A stretch of 64,000 nt of DNA from an uncultured Eubacteriales bacterium (GTDB lineage Bacteria > Bacillota > Clostridia > Oscillospirales > Acutalibacteraceae): NCBI GenBank assembly GCA_934486705.1, contig CAKSQS010000002.1, positions 1-64,000 on the forward strand. The letters run 5' to 3'. The first letter of the stretch is position 1. Each line of letters starts with the position of its first letter. A model generated the notes under the pieces. The model had not been told where the DNA came from and searched no databases. It saw nothing but the letters and a program-made list of their open reading frames with translations. Made by a program: the position numbers and the translations under genes. Below, in pieces: positions 24,358 through 34,308 of the stretch.

Positions 24358-26475
24358 ATGAAAAAACTACTCGGGCATAAGCGTATCACATCCATGGCAT
24401 TATCGGCATTACTTTTGCTCTCGGCAGCCTCTGCTGCCCTTACCGCATCGGCTGAAGAGCCGGCGGATATGACCCCTATAGAGCAGGTGAATTACTACGG
24501 CGATTTTGAAAAGGGGGAGTATAAGACAATTCAGCTTTTAGGCTTTGACACTGCGGAAATTACGAATGAACAGTATTTTTCGGGAGAAAATTCGTTAAAG
24601 GCAATAACAAAGGATAATTACGGTACTATCCGAATGGATATAGACCTTGAGCCTAACACCGTTTACGCCTTTTCCATGTCGGCTTATGCGGCTAATGCCA
24701 CAGCTGCAAACAGCAAGGGAACAATTCGTATTTTGGATAAGGCAGACAGCTGGAAACAGATTGTGAATTATAAGCAAAAAATCGGGTATAAGAACGGCAG
24801 CTGGAATTATATACTCTACTGCTTTACAACAGGAGACGATAAAGCATACGGCACGGGTCGGTACAGATTTGAATTTGCCGATATACCTTTTCAAGCCTCA
24901 TTCTACTTTGATAACATAAAGCTTGAAAAGGTTGCAGGTGCTGACAAGGTAGGTTTAATAAACTCCGATTTTGAGGATCTTGACGCAGGCCTTGCGGCAT
25001 GGAGCAATGAATCCGTTCTTGAAATAAACGACGAATCAGTAAACGGCGGCAATTATTCGGCGTATATTTACGGTGCAGCCGATACGGATAAAACTGCGCC
25101 GCGTTGGACGGGTACTTATCAGTCGTTTGCGGTTGAGAAAAACACAAACTACCGCCTGACTTATTACGCACAGTGCAAAAACAGCGGAAACTCACCGATT
25201 ATAAAAATTCACCCCTTTGAAAGTTCTTCTACCAATTTATTGGGTCAATACGACAAACAGCTTAACGAAACTGCGGCTGACCGCACAAAGTGGACGAAAA
25301 ACACCCTGACCTTCAACAGCGGCGATAACAATTTGCTGAGGCTCTTCCTTGTGGTTAACAACTACGGCGCATATATCGATGATATTTCAATCGATAAGCT
25401 TTATTCCTCCGTTGTATATGCTACCGGTCGCGGAAGAGCGGCTGCAAGCAGGGAAAGCTTTACTGTCGGCGAGGAAGTAACCCTTACCGCAACCCCGGCA
25501 GAGGGCGCGGAATTTTTAGGCTGGTATAACGGCGAAACGCTTGTAAGCACGGATGCAGCCTACACATTCACCCCGACCGACGGCTTTTGCTATACCGCAC
25601 GCTTTACGCCTATAGAGAACCCCAATGTTATTGAATTTGTAAACTCCGGCTTTGAAAGCGACGATTTATCGGCATGGAGTAATCAGACTCCCTTTGAAAT
25701 TATTACAACCGATAAGCACAGCGGCGAGAAGGCCCTGCGCGTAAAGGCAAAGGGCGAGGTGGCTCAATGGACTAATTCGTATAAAGGCTTTTATATCGAG
25801 CCGAACACCGATTACGTGGTTCATTTTTACGGAAAACGCGAGTCCGTAGATGAAAGCTACACGTTGGTTCATATTATGGATAAAAGCAACAATAAGATCA
25901 AGGGAGATATAGGCGTTAACGGTCTTATAACAGGCTATGATTCCGAAGGAAAAGCAATCTTCGATCATTCGCAGTGGGGTCTTAATGAAATTAAATTCAA
26001 CTCGGGCAACCATAACTATATAAGGCTTTGCTTCCAGGTATCAAAGGGAGCCTCTTATATCGACGATATTTACATTGCGCGCAAGGTGGGCACCTATGCA
26101 AGCGAAAATACCGAATACGGCACTGTAAAAGGCACCTCGCCCACGCTTTGCTACGGCGAAGAGTTTACAATTACCGCAGAGCCTAAGGATGGTTATGTGT
26201 TCGCAGGCTGGTATAACTCGGCAAATGAGCTTGTAAGCGAAAATGCGGTATATACAAACACCTTAACATCAAACGAAAGCTATGTTGCCAAGTTTGCGGA
26301 AAATACGGTAATACAGGGCGATGTAAACGGCGACGGAAATGTAGACGCAACCGATCTTACCGTGCTGCGCAAGGTGCTTTTGGGAATAGAGACGAGCGAC
26401 AACGCAAACGTCAACGGCGATAAAAACGTTGATATTTTGGACTATATAGCGCTTAAAAAGCTGCTCGCAAAATAA
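24358..26475 (+). CDS. Dockerin-bearing multi-CBM secreted protein (705 aa)
   Basis: Signal peptide, three jelly-roll CBM4/9-like domains (about 40-200, 205-350 and 425-580; each opens with a G/NSDFE or NSGFE strand and closes with YIDDI), and two short beta repeats of the bacterial-repeat kind (about 355-415 and 580-640; FLGWYNGE and FAGWYNSA). A C-terminal type I dockerin follows (about 645-705; GDVNGDGNVDATDL and NVNGDKNVDILDY calcium loops). No catalytic domain is recognisable, so it is a glycan-binding subunit for docking on a cohesin scaffold. The ATG at 24358 follows GAAAGGAT; the ATG at 24349 overlaps that site and is rejected. Confidence 0.85.
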   Translation: MKKLLGHKRITSMALSALLLLSAASAALTASAEEPADMTPIEQVNYYGDFEKGEYKTIQLLGFDTAEITNEQYFSGENSLKAITKDNYGTIRMDIDLEPNTVYAFSMSAYAANATAANSKGTIRILDKADSWKQIVNYKQKIGYKNGSWNYILYCFTTGDDKAYGTGRYRFEFADIPFQASFYFDNIKLEKVAGADKVGLINSDFEDLDAGLAAWSNESVLEINDESVNGGNYSAYIYGAADTDKTAPRWTGTYQSFAVEKNTNYRLTYYAQCKNSGNSPIIKIHPFESSSTNLLGQYDKQLNETAADRTKWTKNTLTFNSGDNNLLRLFLVVNNYGAYIDDISIDKLYSSVVYATGRGRAAASRESFTVGEEVTLTATPAEGAEFLGWYNGETLVSTDAAYTFTPTDGFCYTARFTPIENPNVIEFVNSGFESDDLSAWSNQTPFEIITTDKHSGEKALRVKAKGEVAQWTNSYKGFYIEPNTDYVVHFYGKRESVDESYTLVHIMDKSNNKIKGDIGVNGLITGYDSEGKAIFDHSQWGLNEIKFNSGNHNYIRLCFQVSKGASYIDDIYIARKVGTYASENTEYGTVKGTSPTLCYGEEFTITAEPKDGYVFAGWYNSANELVSENAVYTNTLTSNESYVAKFAENTVIQGDVNGDGNVDATDLTVLRKVLLGIETSDNANVNGDKNVDILDYIALKKLLAK

Positions 26476-26504
26476 TATGGTTTTTTGAAAGGCAGGACGG
26501 ACGT

Positions 26505-29500
26505 ATGCTTAAAAACAGAATAAAAAGAACAGCTTCGCTTATTTCGGCGGCATTCGTTCTGCTTACTCTTTTGCCGTTCTCGGCGGCGGTTACCGCCGAG
26601 AACGGAACGATGATAAGGGACGGCGGAATGGAAAACACCCAGTTTTTCTCAAATTCCGAGGTAAGCTGCGGCTGGAGGTACAATAACAGCTGTCGGGCGG
26701 TATTAAGCGACAGCTATGCGGCGGCGGGCAAAAGCTCCGCAAAAGTCACTTCAACCTCCGCAGGGTATGCCACATTGTCCTACAACGGCATAACGGCGGA
26801 GAAAAACACAGATTACATACTTTCCTTTTTGCTTTACATTGAAAGCGCGGGGGAAAAGGATTTCAGGTATTCCGTGCTCAGCGGAACAAAATATGTCGAT
26901 TCGGTTAAGAACATAACGGTTTCGGGAAATACCGGCGAATGGATAACGGTAACAAAGGAATTTAACAGCGGAGCATATACGGATTTAACCCTGCAGCTTT
27001 GCCCATACGGCAGCGGGGTGTATTATATTGACAGTGTGTATATGGGCAAAAGAATTGATAAACCCGTTTATATATCGGCGGCTGCGGAAAACGGCGGGTA
27101 TATTTACGGAGCAGAGGCGGGAATACCCTATGCCGCGGGCAGCGAGGTGACCGTTTCGGCATATCCCTTTGCGGGATACGGCTTTGAGGGCTGGTTCTCG
27201 GGGGATGAATGCATAAGTACCGAGAAAACCTTAAAGCTGACATTAAATAAGGACACGGCGCTTACGGCAAAATTTGCGGCGGGGCTTTCGCAGAACAATC
27301 TTGCGGTAAACGGCGATTTTGAAAACGGCGATTTTTCGGGATATATTGCGGAAGAAGGCACCGAGATAATCACAAATGAAAGCGGCAGCTTTTTGAGAAT
27401 ATCGGGTGATACAAAGCGCCGCAGGGCAATAAGACAGAAAATAACGGTGCAGCCGAACGAAGAATATATTTTAAGCTTCGGCGCGGAGTGCGCGGGAGCA
27501 GGCTCGGCGGCATTTTATATAACGGATAAAAACGGAAAGTTAATAACAGGCGGCAGCGTAACGGACGGCGGCAAAGGTCGAAGGCGGGTAAGCTTTACAA
27601 GCGAAACCGACAGCGTTTGGCTGACATTTTTCAGCGGTACGGAGCAGACGGATATAGACGATATTATTGTTTCAAAGCCTGTAAATATAAGCTTTATATG
27701 CGGAGAGAACGGAATTATAACGGGTGCGGAAAGCGGAAAATACGCCGTGGGCGAGGTTATATACGCCGCGGCGCAGCCGAACGACGGATATGCCTTTTCG
27801 GGCTGGTACTCGGGGGATACGCTTATAAGCAATGAGCGTGAAATTAAAATAACGGCTGAGCGCAGCACTGCATATTCCTGCACCTTCAGGGAATGCGCCG
27901 ACGCGGTTATGACGGCGTTTGATACCGATAAGCTTAACACCGCCGAGGGAAATAATTTAATAAGCTGCCCCGATTTTGAAAGCGCAAGCGGCGCGGAATG
28001 GAGAGCGGAAAGCTTTTTAAAGGCGGGCGTTTCCGAAATTGCCGAAACTGATAAGGGCAAATCGTTTTATTTCCACCCGTGCGGAGATAACGCCGAGACG
28101 GTATATTTTCCGATAGAGGTACAGGCAAACACCGATTATATGCTTGCCTTTGACGTGCGCGGGGAGAACCTCGGCAAGGAAAATGCAGCAGACGCGACCT
28201 TCGGAATTATGAACCCGCAAAACGGCGAGTATATTATAACCGAAAACCCCGTTAAGGGCACCTACTACGATGAAACGCCCAACAGCACTGCGACGCGCTC
28301 GCTTACCCCGCCCTCGTGGGACGGGATGTGGCACCGCCGCGGCTGCACCTTTACAAGCGGCGGGCACAACCTGCTTTATATTGCGGTAAGTGGTAAAAAA
28401 GCGCAGATGTATCTTGATAATATAACCCTTTGCCTGCTTGAAAACGCGGCGGTGGAAACCGAAAGCGCCAAAACGGCAATTTCGGTGCAGAGCAGGGGCA
28501 CGCAAAGCTACACCGCGGCGGACAGCGCAAACTCTGCGTTTAACTGGGCTGACCCCGCAATAAACGTCTGGGGCGGCAAAAAGACGGGCACAGATATATC
28601 GCTTAAAACGGACAGCGGCGGCAGCTATATTGAACTAACTCCGCAGCGGCAGTATCCCACTTACTCCTGCTTTATAAAATGGTTCTCGGTTTTGCCGGGA
28701 AGAAGCTATAAGCTCTCCATTGAAACAAGGCTTAACGGCGGCGCGGTTTACATTGCGGGCGGGAAAGACAATAAGGTTTATACCGTTGCCGAGTTTACAA
28801 ACAGCGCGGCGGATACATGGCAGCCGCATTCGGCAATACTAAACTCGGGGGATGAAACCGAAATAGGAATACTGCTGCGTGATAACGGCAAAAGCGCGGC
28901 GTTCAGAAACGTTGTGCTGACGGAGAACAGCGCGCCGCCCACGCAGGCAGGCGAAAATATTTTGCAAAACGGCGGCTTTGAAAGCGGAAACGCGGACGGA
29001 ATAAAATACCCCGCTGCCGCCTCGGGCTTTACGGTTACTAATGAAAAAAGCAAAAGCGGCTTATATTCGCTTAAAATCGGGGCGGAGCAAAGGTACAATT
29101 GGGCGTATTTTGAGGTGTCTGTAAAGAAAAATACGTGGTACACATATACGTTTTACGGCTACAGAACCGTTGCGGCAAAAAGCGCAATTTACAAAATACT
29201 GAACCCCGCAACCAAAAATCCCGTTGCGGGCACGCAAAGCAACTATTGGATAAACGGCAACGGAAAATGGGAGCTTAACCGCGTTATTTTCAACAGCGGC
29301 GATACCGACAAAATATGGCTTGCGTTTACAGAGGACGGCGCTGCGGCTTATGCGGACGATCTTCATTTATCCGAGCGCATTATGCCGCAGGCTGCCGCGT
29401 CGCGCGGGGGCGGTATTTCGGGTATTCTCCAAAACGGGTATCAGCCCGGGGAGGTTATAAGGATAAATGCCGCAGCAAACGCGGGATACAGGTTTGCGGG

Positions 29501-29783
29501 TTGGTACTCGGGCGATATGCTTTTGAGCGATAACACGCAGTATATAGCCGCAGCGAAGAGCGGAATATCCGTTATTGCAAAGTTTTTACCGCAAACGGGT
29601 ACGCTTTTAGGCGATGTAAACGGCGATGACGATATAAACTCGCAGGATTTGGCGCTGCTTAAAAAACATTTGCTCGGAATAGACTGTGCCATATCTGCGG
29701 GAGCAGACGTTAACGCGGATACCTTTATTGATATAAGAGACGCGGCGGCTTTAAAGAAAAAGCTTGCCGCACTCGGTGTATAG
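26505..29783 (+). CDS. Dockerin-bearing multi-CBM secreted protein (1092 aa)
   Basis: Signal peptide (ends near VTAEN), then a series of five CBM4/9-like jelly rolls (about 35-180, 255-395, 485-640, 670-805 and 820-960), interspersed with FxGWYSG-type beta repeats (about 185-250, 395-455 and 965-1030). A C-terminal type I dockerin follows (about 1032-1092; GDVNGDDDINSQDL and DVNADTFIDIRDA). No catalytic domain is seen. It shares domain types and order with the neighbours at 24358 and 29812, suggesting serial duplication. ATG preceded by GAAAGGCAGGACGG. Confidence 0.82.
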   Translation: MLKNRIKRTASLISAAFVLLTLLPFSAAVTAENGTMIRDGGMENTQFFSNSEVSCGWRYNNSCRAVLSDSYAAAGKSSAKVTSTSAGYATLSYNGITAEKNTDYILSFLLYIESAGEKDFRYSVLSGTKYVDSVKNITVSGNTGEWITVTKEFNSGAYTDLTLQLCPYGSGVYYIDSVYMGKRIDKPVYISAAAENGGYIYGAEAGIPYAAGSEVTVSAYPFAGYGFEGWFSGDECISTEKTLKLTLNKDTALTAKFAAGLSQNNLAVNGDFENGDFSGYIAEEGTEIITNESGSFLRISGDTKRRRAIRQKITVQPNEEYILSFGAECAGAGSAAFYITDKNGKLITGGSVTDGGKGRRRVSFTSETDSVWLTFFSGTEQTDIDDIIVSKPVNISFICGENGIITGAESGKYAVGEVIYAAAQPNDGYAFSGWYSGDTLISNEREIKITAERSTAYSCTFRECADAVMTAFDTDKLNTAEGNNLISCPDFESASGAEWRAESFLKAGVSEIAETDKGKSFYFHPCGDNAETVYFPIEVQANTDYMLAFDVRGENLGKENAADATFGIMNPQNGEYIITENPVKGTYYDETPNSTATRSLTPPSWDGMWHRRGCTFTSGGHNLLYIAVSGKKAQMYLDNITLCLLENAAVETESAKTAISVQSRGTQSYTAADSANSAFNWADPAINVWGGKKTGTDISLKTDSGGSYIELTPQRQYPTYSCFIKWFSVLPGRSYKLSIETRLNGGAVYIAGGKDNKVYTVAEFTNSAADTWQPHSAILNSGDETEIGILLRDNGKSAAFRNVVLTENSAPPTQAGENILQNGGFESGNADGIKYPAAASGFTVTNEKSKSGLYSLKIGAEQRYNWAYFEVSVKKNTWYTYTFYGYRTVAAKSAIYKILNPATKNPVAGTQSNYWINGNGKWELNRVIFNSGDTDKIWLAFTEDGAAAYADDLHLSERIMPQAAASRGGGISGILQNGYQPGEVIRINAAANAGYRFAGWYSGDMLLSDNTQYIAAAKSGISVIAKFLPQTGTLLGDVNGDDDINSQDLALLKKHLLGIDCAISAGADVNADTFIDIRDAAALKKKLAALGV

Positions 29784-29811
29784 AAAGCTGCAGGAAAGGG
29801 AGAATTGATTT

Positions 29812-32800
29812 ATGAAGAAATTTAAAATTCGCGCTTTGGCGGTATTTTCGGCTGTGCTTATTGCCGCCGTAAGTATTCCTATCGCATCAGGCGGAACATT
29901 CAGCGTAAGCGCGGCAGGCGCAGAGCTTATTCCCGGCGGAGATATGGAAAACACGGTGTTTGCAAGCAATTCCGAGGCTCAGTCGGGCTGGAGATACAAT
30001 AACGGCACATCCGTTTCCTTAAGCACGGAGCAAAAAAACAGCGGCAACAGCTCGGCGCTTCTTACAACCGAAGCATCGAGTTACGGAACACTTTCCTATA
30101 AGCCGATAAAGGTTGAGAAAAACCGCGATTATGTTTTAAGCTTTGCTTTCTTCACAGAAACCGCTGCCAAAAAAACTCCGCAATGGTCCCTAATGTCGGG
30201 CACGAAGTATCTTTCGGGCGCTAAAAATGTAAAGATAAACGGCGACGCGGGCAAATGGCAGAGCGTAACCGCGCTTGTAAATTCGGGCAGCTACACCGAG
30301 CTTACATTAAACATACAGATAGGCAGCGGCGGGAAATATTATGTGGACGATGTATCTTTTAAATCAGAGGGCGACCCGTATAATCTTTTGAAAAACGGCA
30401 GCTTTGAAAAGGGGCTTAACAGCTGGACCTTAAGCTCGGATACCGCGTTTAGCGTAAGCGATATTTCCCCGATAGACGGCAGCTCGCTTTCGGTAGCGGC
30501 AGGTGCGGGAAACACGGCGGAAAGCACGTTTGACTGCGATAAAAACTCGGATTACATATTCTCCTTTTGCAGTGCCGCCGCAGATAACGGCACGGGGGAT
30601 GTAAAGCTTGAAGTGACCGATGTAAGCGGCAGCGTTTTAGCTGCGGGAACAGCGGGGGAAAGCAGCGAATGGTTAATATCGCGCTTTGCCCTTTCAAGCG
30701 GGAATAACGACCGCCTTAAGGTTCGCATAGTTTCGGGAAACGCGGCGGTGCTTATAGACGATATACGCGTTATGCGCAAGGCAAAAATAAATGTATTACC
30801 TGTAGAGCACGGCGAAATCAAGGGCTTTTCCGAAATAGGCTACGGCGAGGGCGAGACCGTTTCGCTTACCGCCGAGGCAGAGGACGGATATATTGTAAGT
30901 ATGTGGAAAAGCGGCGATGAAAAAATCGCCTCGGGGGAAAGCTGCACCTTTACCGCGTTTGATATGACTCTAAGCGTAATAATAGGCAAGGCGCTTGTTG
31001 AAATACCCAACCCCGGCTTTGAGGAGGACGATCTTTCGGCGTATAACATCTCGTTTGCGGATGGCTTTACGCGCTCTGTCGATAATCCTGCAAACGGCTC
31101 TTACTCGCTTAAAATTTCTGCGGGAGACACCGAAACGCGCTATAAAAACGCTACTCTGACAATAAACGTAGTTCCGGGGCTTACCTATACCGTTACATTC
31201 AACGGCAGACGCGCCGAAAGCGATAAAACCGCGATTTTCAAGGTGCTTGACGGCGAAAACAACAATCTTTTATCGGGCGATTACTTTATAAACGGCAAAA
31301 GCGGAGATTATACTAAGTGGGGCAAGAACACCGTCACCTTCAAAAGCGGCGATAATACCGCGGTAAAGCTTTGCTTTGTAATGAATAACGGTGATGCGTA
31401 TATTGACGATTTGAACGTGGAAACGGCATTTACCGTGAGCGCCGCGTCGGATGAGGGCGGCTCTGTTTCGGGGCTTGATTCGCCGAATCAGGCGTACGGC
31501 AAGGAGCTTACGCTTTACGCAGTAGCAGAGGCCGACTATATTTTCGGCGGCTGGTACGAGGGCGAAAGCAAGGTTTCCGATACTGCCGCATACACCTTTA
31601 AGGTAACGCGCAGTATAAGCCTTAAGGCGGTATTCACCTTTACCGAAAAGCACGATAACCGCATTGCAAACGGCGATTGCGAGCAACCGATAAACGAATC
31701 GTGGATATTCCGCTCGGCAGAGCGAGAAGCGGTTGTCAATTCTACAGATTCACCCTTTAGAGGAAAAGGGTGTATGAAAATTGAGGCGGCGGGCGACCGC
31801 TTTACACGATACGGCTATATAGCGCAGTATTTCACGGTTGAGCCCAACACGGATTACGCCGTAAGCTTTTATGGCAAGCGCACCGAAAAGGATAAAAGCG
31901 CGATTTTCAAGATTTTAACACCGGGGCTTGCAACCGTGGTAGAGGACCGCTTTGTAAACGGTAACGGCGATAAGTACAACGAATGGGGTATAAACCGCGC
32001 CGTTTTCAACAGCGGAGATAACACAAGGCTTATGCTGCTTTTTGTGGTAAATAACGGTGCGGCATATGTGGATAATATTACCGTTGGCAAAAAATGCTCG
32101 CTTACCCTTACCGTTGACGACGACGGAAAAGAAACCGGCAAGCTGATAGGCGCGGGCTACGCGGCGGGGGAAATGATACCGCTGAGCGAAACGCCTAAGG
32201 AGGGCTACAAGGTAAGCGGCTGGTATCTTGACGGCGTATTGCTTTCGGAGGATAACCCTTATGATTTCGTGATAACAAGGGACACCGTGTTAAAGGTTCT
32301 GCTCAGAGAAAGCGACGACGCAATGATTCTGAATTTTGAAACGGAACAAAACATTGCGCCCGCAGGAACTAACCTTATTGCCGGCGGCGACCTTGAAACG
32401 ACCGACGGCGCGCCGTGGAATACCGATACGTTTCTTAAAAACGGAGTTATGCAGCGCGTAAGCGGAAAAGCGGCGGGCAAAAACGGTTATGTACTGCATT
32501 TTGATCCCAATTCCTCGGCTCTTCAAACAGCCTGCTTCAAGGTGAATTTAGAGCCTAATACGAGCTATATGCTTTCTTTCCTTGTAAAGGGTGAAAACAT
32601 GAGCAATACAAACCGCGGCGATATGACCTTCGGCATAACGGACGCCGATATGAACTTTTTGGTGCTTAAGACCAAGCGCACGGGTATGTACTATGATGAA
32701 ACGCCGAACAGCACAACGACCCGCTGCTTAACGCCGCCCTCATGGGACGGAAACTGGCACAGGCGCGCCTGCGTATTCACCACGGGCAAATACAGCGAGT

Positions 32801-33657
32801 TTTATATTACCGTTACCGGCAGTGTGAGCAACGCATGGCTTGACGATATTCAGCTCTGCCGCGCTGTGCAGGCGGTATCCGAAACAAAAACGAACGTATT
32901 TACCGCAAAGGTAAGGGAGGTCACTACCGAAAAAACTTACTGTCAGGATAAATACAACCTTGTGGAAAACGGAAATATTGCCGACCTTTCGGGCAAATAT
33001 TGGAACACGGGCGCATATTTCGGTAAAATAGGCTCGGGAATAAGCTTTGAAACGGTTGAAAACGGCACAAACGCTCTGGTTTGCAGAAAGCAGTTTGCTA
33101 ACCCCACCCACGCTTATTACATAAAGTGGATGAACGTACAACCGAACACGGATTATACCTTTTCGCTTAAATTGCGCAGCGATTCCGAAAATACGGTTTG
33201 CGGTGTTATTGAAAACAGCAACGGATTTTACGGGCGCGTAATAGATTGGGCAGCCGCAAACGAGGGCGAGTGGAACACGCTCGGCGCAACGGTCAACAGC
33301 GGCGACAATACGGTTTTGGGCTTTTATGTAACCGAGGCGTCCGATCTTACCGAAATTACCGATATACGGCTGTTTAACCCCGTTTACGGCGAAAAGCCCA
33401 AGGAAGAAACCGATGATAATATCGGGGATGACAGCGATTCAGAGCCCGAGGACGACAGCAACAGCGATAAAAAGGCACAAAACAGAAAGGTTATAAAGAA
33501 AATAGTGCGCCGCTCGGTAAAACGCAGCTACACTCAGCCGATAATTATTTCGGCGTGTGCGGGCGCAGCGGTAATCGCAACAGGCGTTTTGCTGATAATT
33601 ATGAAGAAAAAGAAATTATGGTTCTTTGCGGCTAAAGAAAAGGCGAAAAAGCAATGA
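29812..33657 (+). CDS. Membrane-anchored multi-CBM surface protein (1281 aa)
   Basis: Signal peptide, then about six CBM4/9-like jelly rolls with interspersed FxGWY beta repeats as in the two genes upstream, an acidic Asp/Ser/Glu linker (about 1200-1225), and a single C-terminal membrane helix (about 1243-1263) followed by a Lys-rich cytoplasmic tail. There is no dockerin and no LPXTG-type motif. The segment with NWHRRACVF and PSWDGNWH is nearly shared with the 26505 protein (DGMWHRRGC), again pointing to duplication. It probably holds glycan at the cell surface. Its last bases overlap the start of the SGNH gene by four (ATGA), indicating coupled translation. Confidence 0.82.
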   Translation: MKKFKIRALAVFSAVLIAAVSIPIASGGTFSVSAAGAELIPGGDMENTVFASNSEAQSGWRYNNGTSVSLSTEQKNSGNSSALLTTEASSYGTLSYKPIKVEKNRDYVLSFAFFTETAAKKTPQWSLMSGTKYLSGAKNVKINGDAGKWQSVTALVNSGSYTELTLNIQIGSGGKYYVDDVSFKSEGDPYNLLKNGSFEKGLNSWTLSSDTAFSVSDISPIDGSSLSVAAGAGNTAESTFDCDKNSDYIFSFCSAAADNGTGDVKLEVTDVSGSVLAAGTAGESSEWLISRFALSSGNNDRLKVRIVSGNAAVLIDDIRVMRKAKINVLPVEHGEIKGFSEIGYGEGETVSLTAEAEDGYIVSMWKSGDEKIASGESCTFTAFDMTLSVIIGKALVEIPNPGFEEDDLSAYNISFADGFTRSVDNPANGSYSLKISAGDTETRYKNATLTINVVPGLTYTVTFNGRRAESDKTAIFKVLDGENNNLLSGDYFINGKSGDYTKWGKNTVTFKSGDNTAVKLCFVMNNGDAYIDDLNVETAFTVSAASDEGGSVSGLDSPNQAYGKELTLYAVAEADYIFGGWYEGESKVSDTAAYTFKVTRSISLKAVFTFTEKHDNRIANGDCEQPINESWIFRSAEREAVVNSTDSPFRGKGCMKIEAAGDRFTRYGYIAQYFTVEPNTDYAVSFYGKRTEKDKSAIFKILTPGLATVVEDRFVNGNGDKYNEWGINRAVFNSGDNTRLMLLFVVNNGAAYVDNITVGKKCSLTLTVDDDGKETGKLIGAGYAAGEMIPLSETPKEGYKVSGWYLDGVLLSEDNPYDFVITRDTVLKVLLRESDDAMILNFETEQNIAPAGTNLIAGGDLETTDGAPWNTDTFLKNGVMQRVSGKAAGKNGYVLHFDPNSSALQTACFKVNLEPNTSYMLSFLVKGENMSNTNRGDMTFGITDADMNFLVLKTKRTGMYYDETPNSTTTRCLTPPSWDGNWHRRACVFTTGKYSEFYITVTGSVSNAWLDDIQLCRAVQAVSETKTNVFTAKVREVTTEKTYCQDKYNLVENGNIADLSGKYWNTGAYFGKIGSGISFETVENGTNALVCRKQFANPTHAYYIKWMNVQPNTDYTFSLKLRSDSENTVCGVIENSNGFYGRVIDWAAANEGEWNTLGATVNSGDNTVLGFYVTEASDLTEITDIRLFNPVYGEKPKEETDDNIGDDSDSEPEDDSNSDKKAQNRKVIKKIVRRSVKRSYTQPIIISACAGAAVIATGVLLIIMKKKKLWFFAAKEKAKKQ

Positions 33658-34304
33658 AAAAAATAATTTTTCAGGGCGATTCAATAACCGACGCAAGCCG
33701 CTCGCGGGATAAGGAATTCAACCGCGGATACGGCTTTGCAACAATGGTCACGGGTATTTTGGGCAGTCGCTTTCCCGGTGAATACACCTTTTTAAACCGA
33801 GGAGTGGGCGGTAACCGCATTGCGGATATAAAGGAAAGAAATGCACGCGATGTTATCGCCGAAAAACCTGATTATGTCGGTTTTTTGGCGGGCGTAAACG
33901 ACGTTTGGTATTACCTTGATAAGCCCGGCGGGTTTAATAAAGCAGAGTACCGCAATTGCCTTGAAGATACAATATCCGAAATGAAAATAGCGCTGCCGAC
34001 GCTTAAAATAATAATGCTTGAACCGTTTGTTCTGCCCGGCAGCAATACAGGTGAAGCGGGCAGCGATAAATACCGCAGGTTTCGCGCATACACAGAGCAA
34101 TGCGCAGAAATAAGCAAGAACATGGCCGAAAAATTCGGCTGCGTATACGTAAAGCTGCAAAAAATGCTTGATAATGCCGCAAATACGGGCGGCTGCGCTT
34201 ATTGGCTGATGGACGGAATACACCCGACCTCGCCCGCGCATTATCTTATAGCCCTTAAATGGGCAGAGGCGTTTGAAACAAATTTTTTAAAGGACATGGA
34301 GTAA
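33654..34304 (+). CDS. SGNH/GDSL-family esterase, cytoplasmic
   Basis: Compact 216-residue SGNH hydrolase: GDSIT with Ser10, NRGVGGNR, AGVND with Asn82, and DGIHPT with Asp187 and His190. No signal peptide. Smaller and not closely similar to the enzyme at 5911. Likely removes acetyl groups from imported oligosaccharides before GH130 and related enzymes act. Overlaps the preceding gene by four bases and sits five bases before the GH130 gene. Confidence 0.88.
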   Translation: MKKIIFQGDSITDASRSRDKEFNRGYGFATMVTGILGSRFPGEYTFLNRGVGGNRIADIKERNARDVIAEKPDYVGFLAGVNDVWYYLDKPGGFNKAEYRNCLEDTISEMKIALPTLKIIMLEPFVLPGSNTGEAGSDKYRRFRAYTEQCAEISKNMAEKFGCVYVKLQKMLDNAANTGGCAYWLMDGIHPTSPAHYLIALKWAEAFETNFLKDME

Positions 34305-34308
34305 TAAA

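Noticed and set aside
26962..27243. Arg/Pro-rich minus-strand frames inside the CBM protein genes
   Set aside because: Compositional shadows of coding sequence on the plus strand, without ribosome binding sites.
29812..33657. Possible scaffoldin with cohesin domains
   Set aside because: The repeated domains have the NGSFE...YIDDI pattern of CBM4/9-like jelly rolls, not the cohesin pattern. No cohesin is seen elsewhere in the window either.
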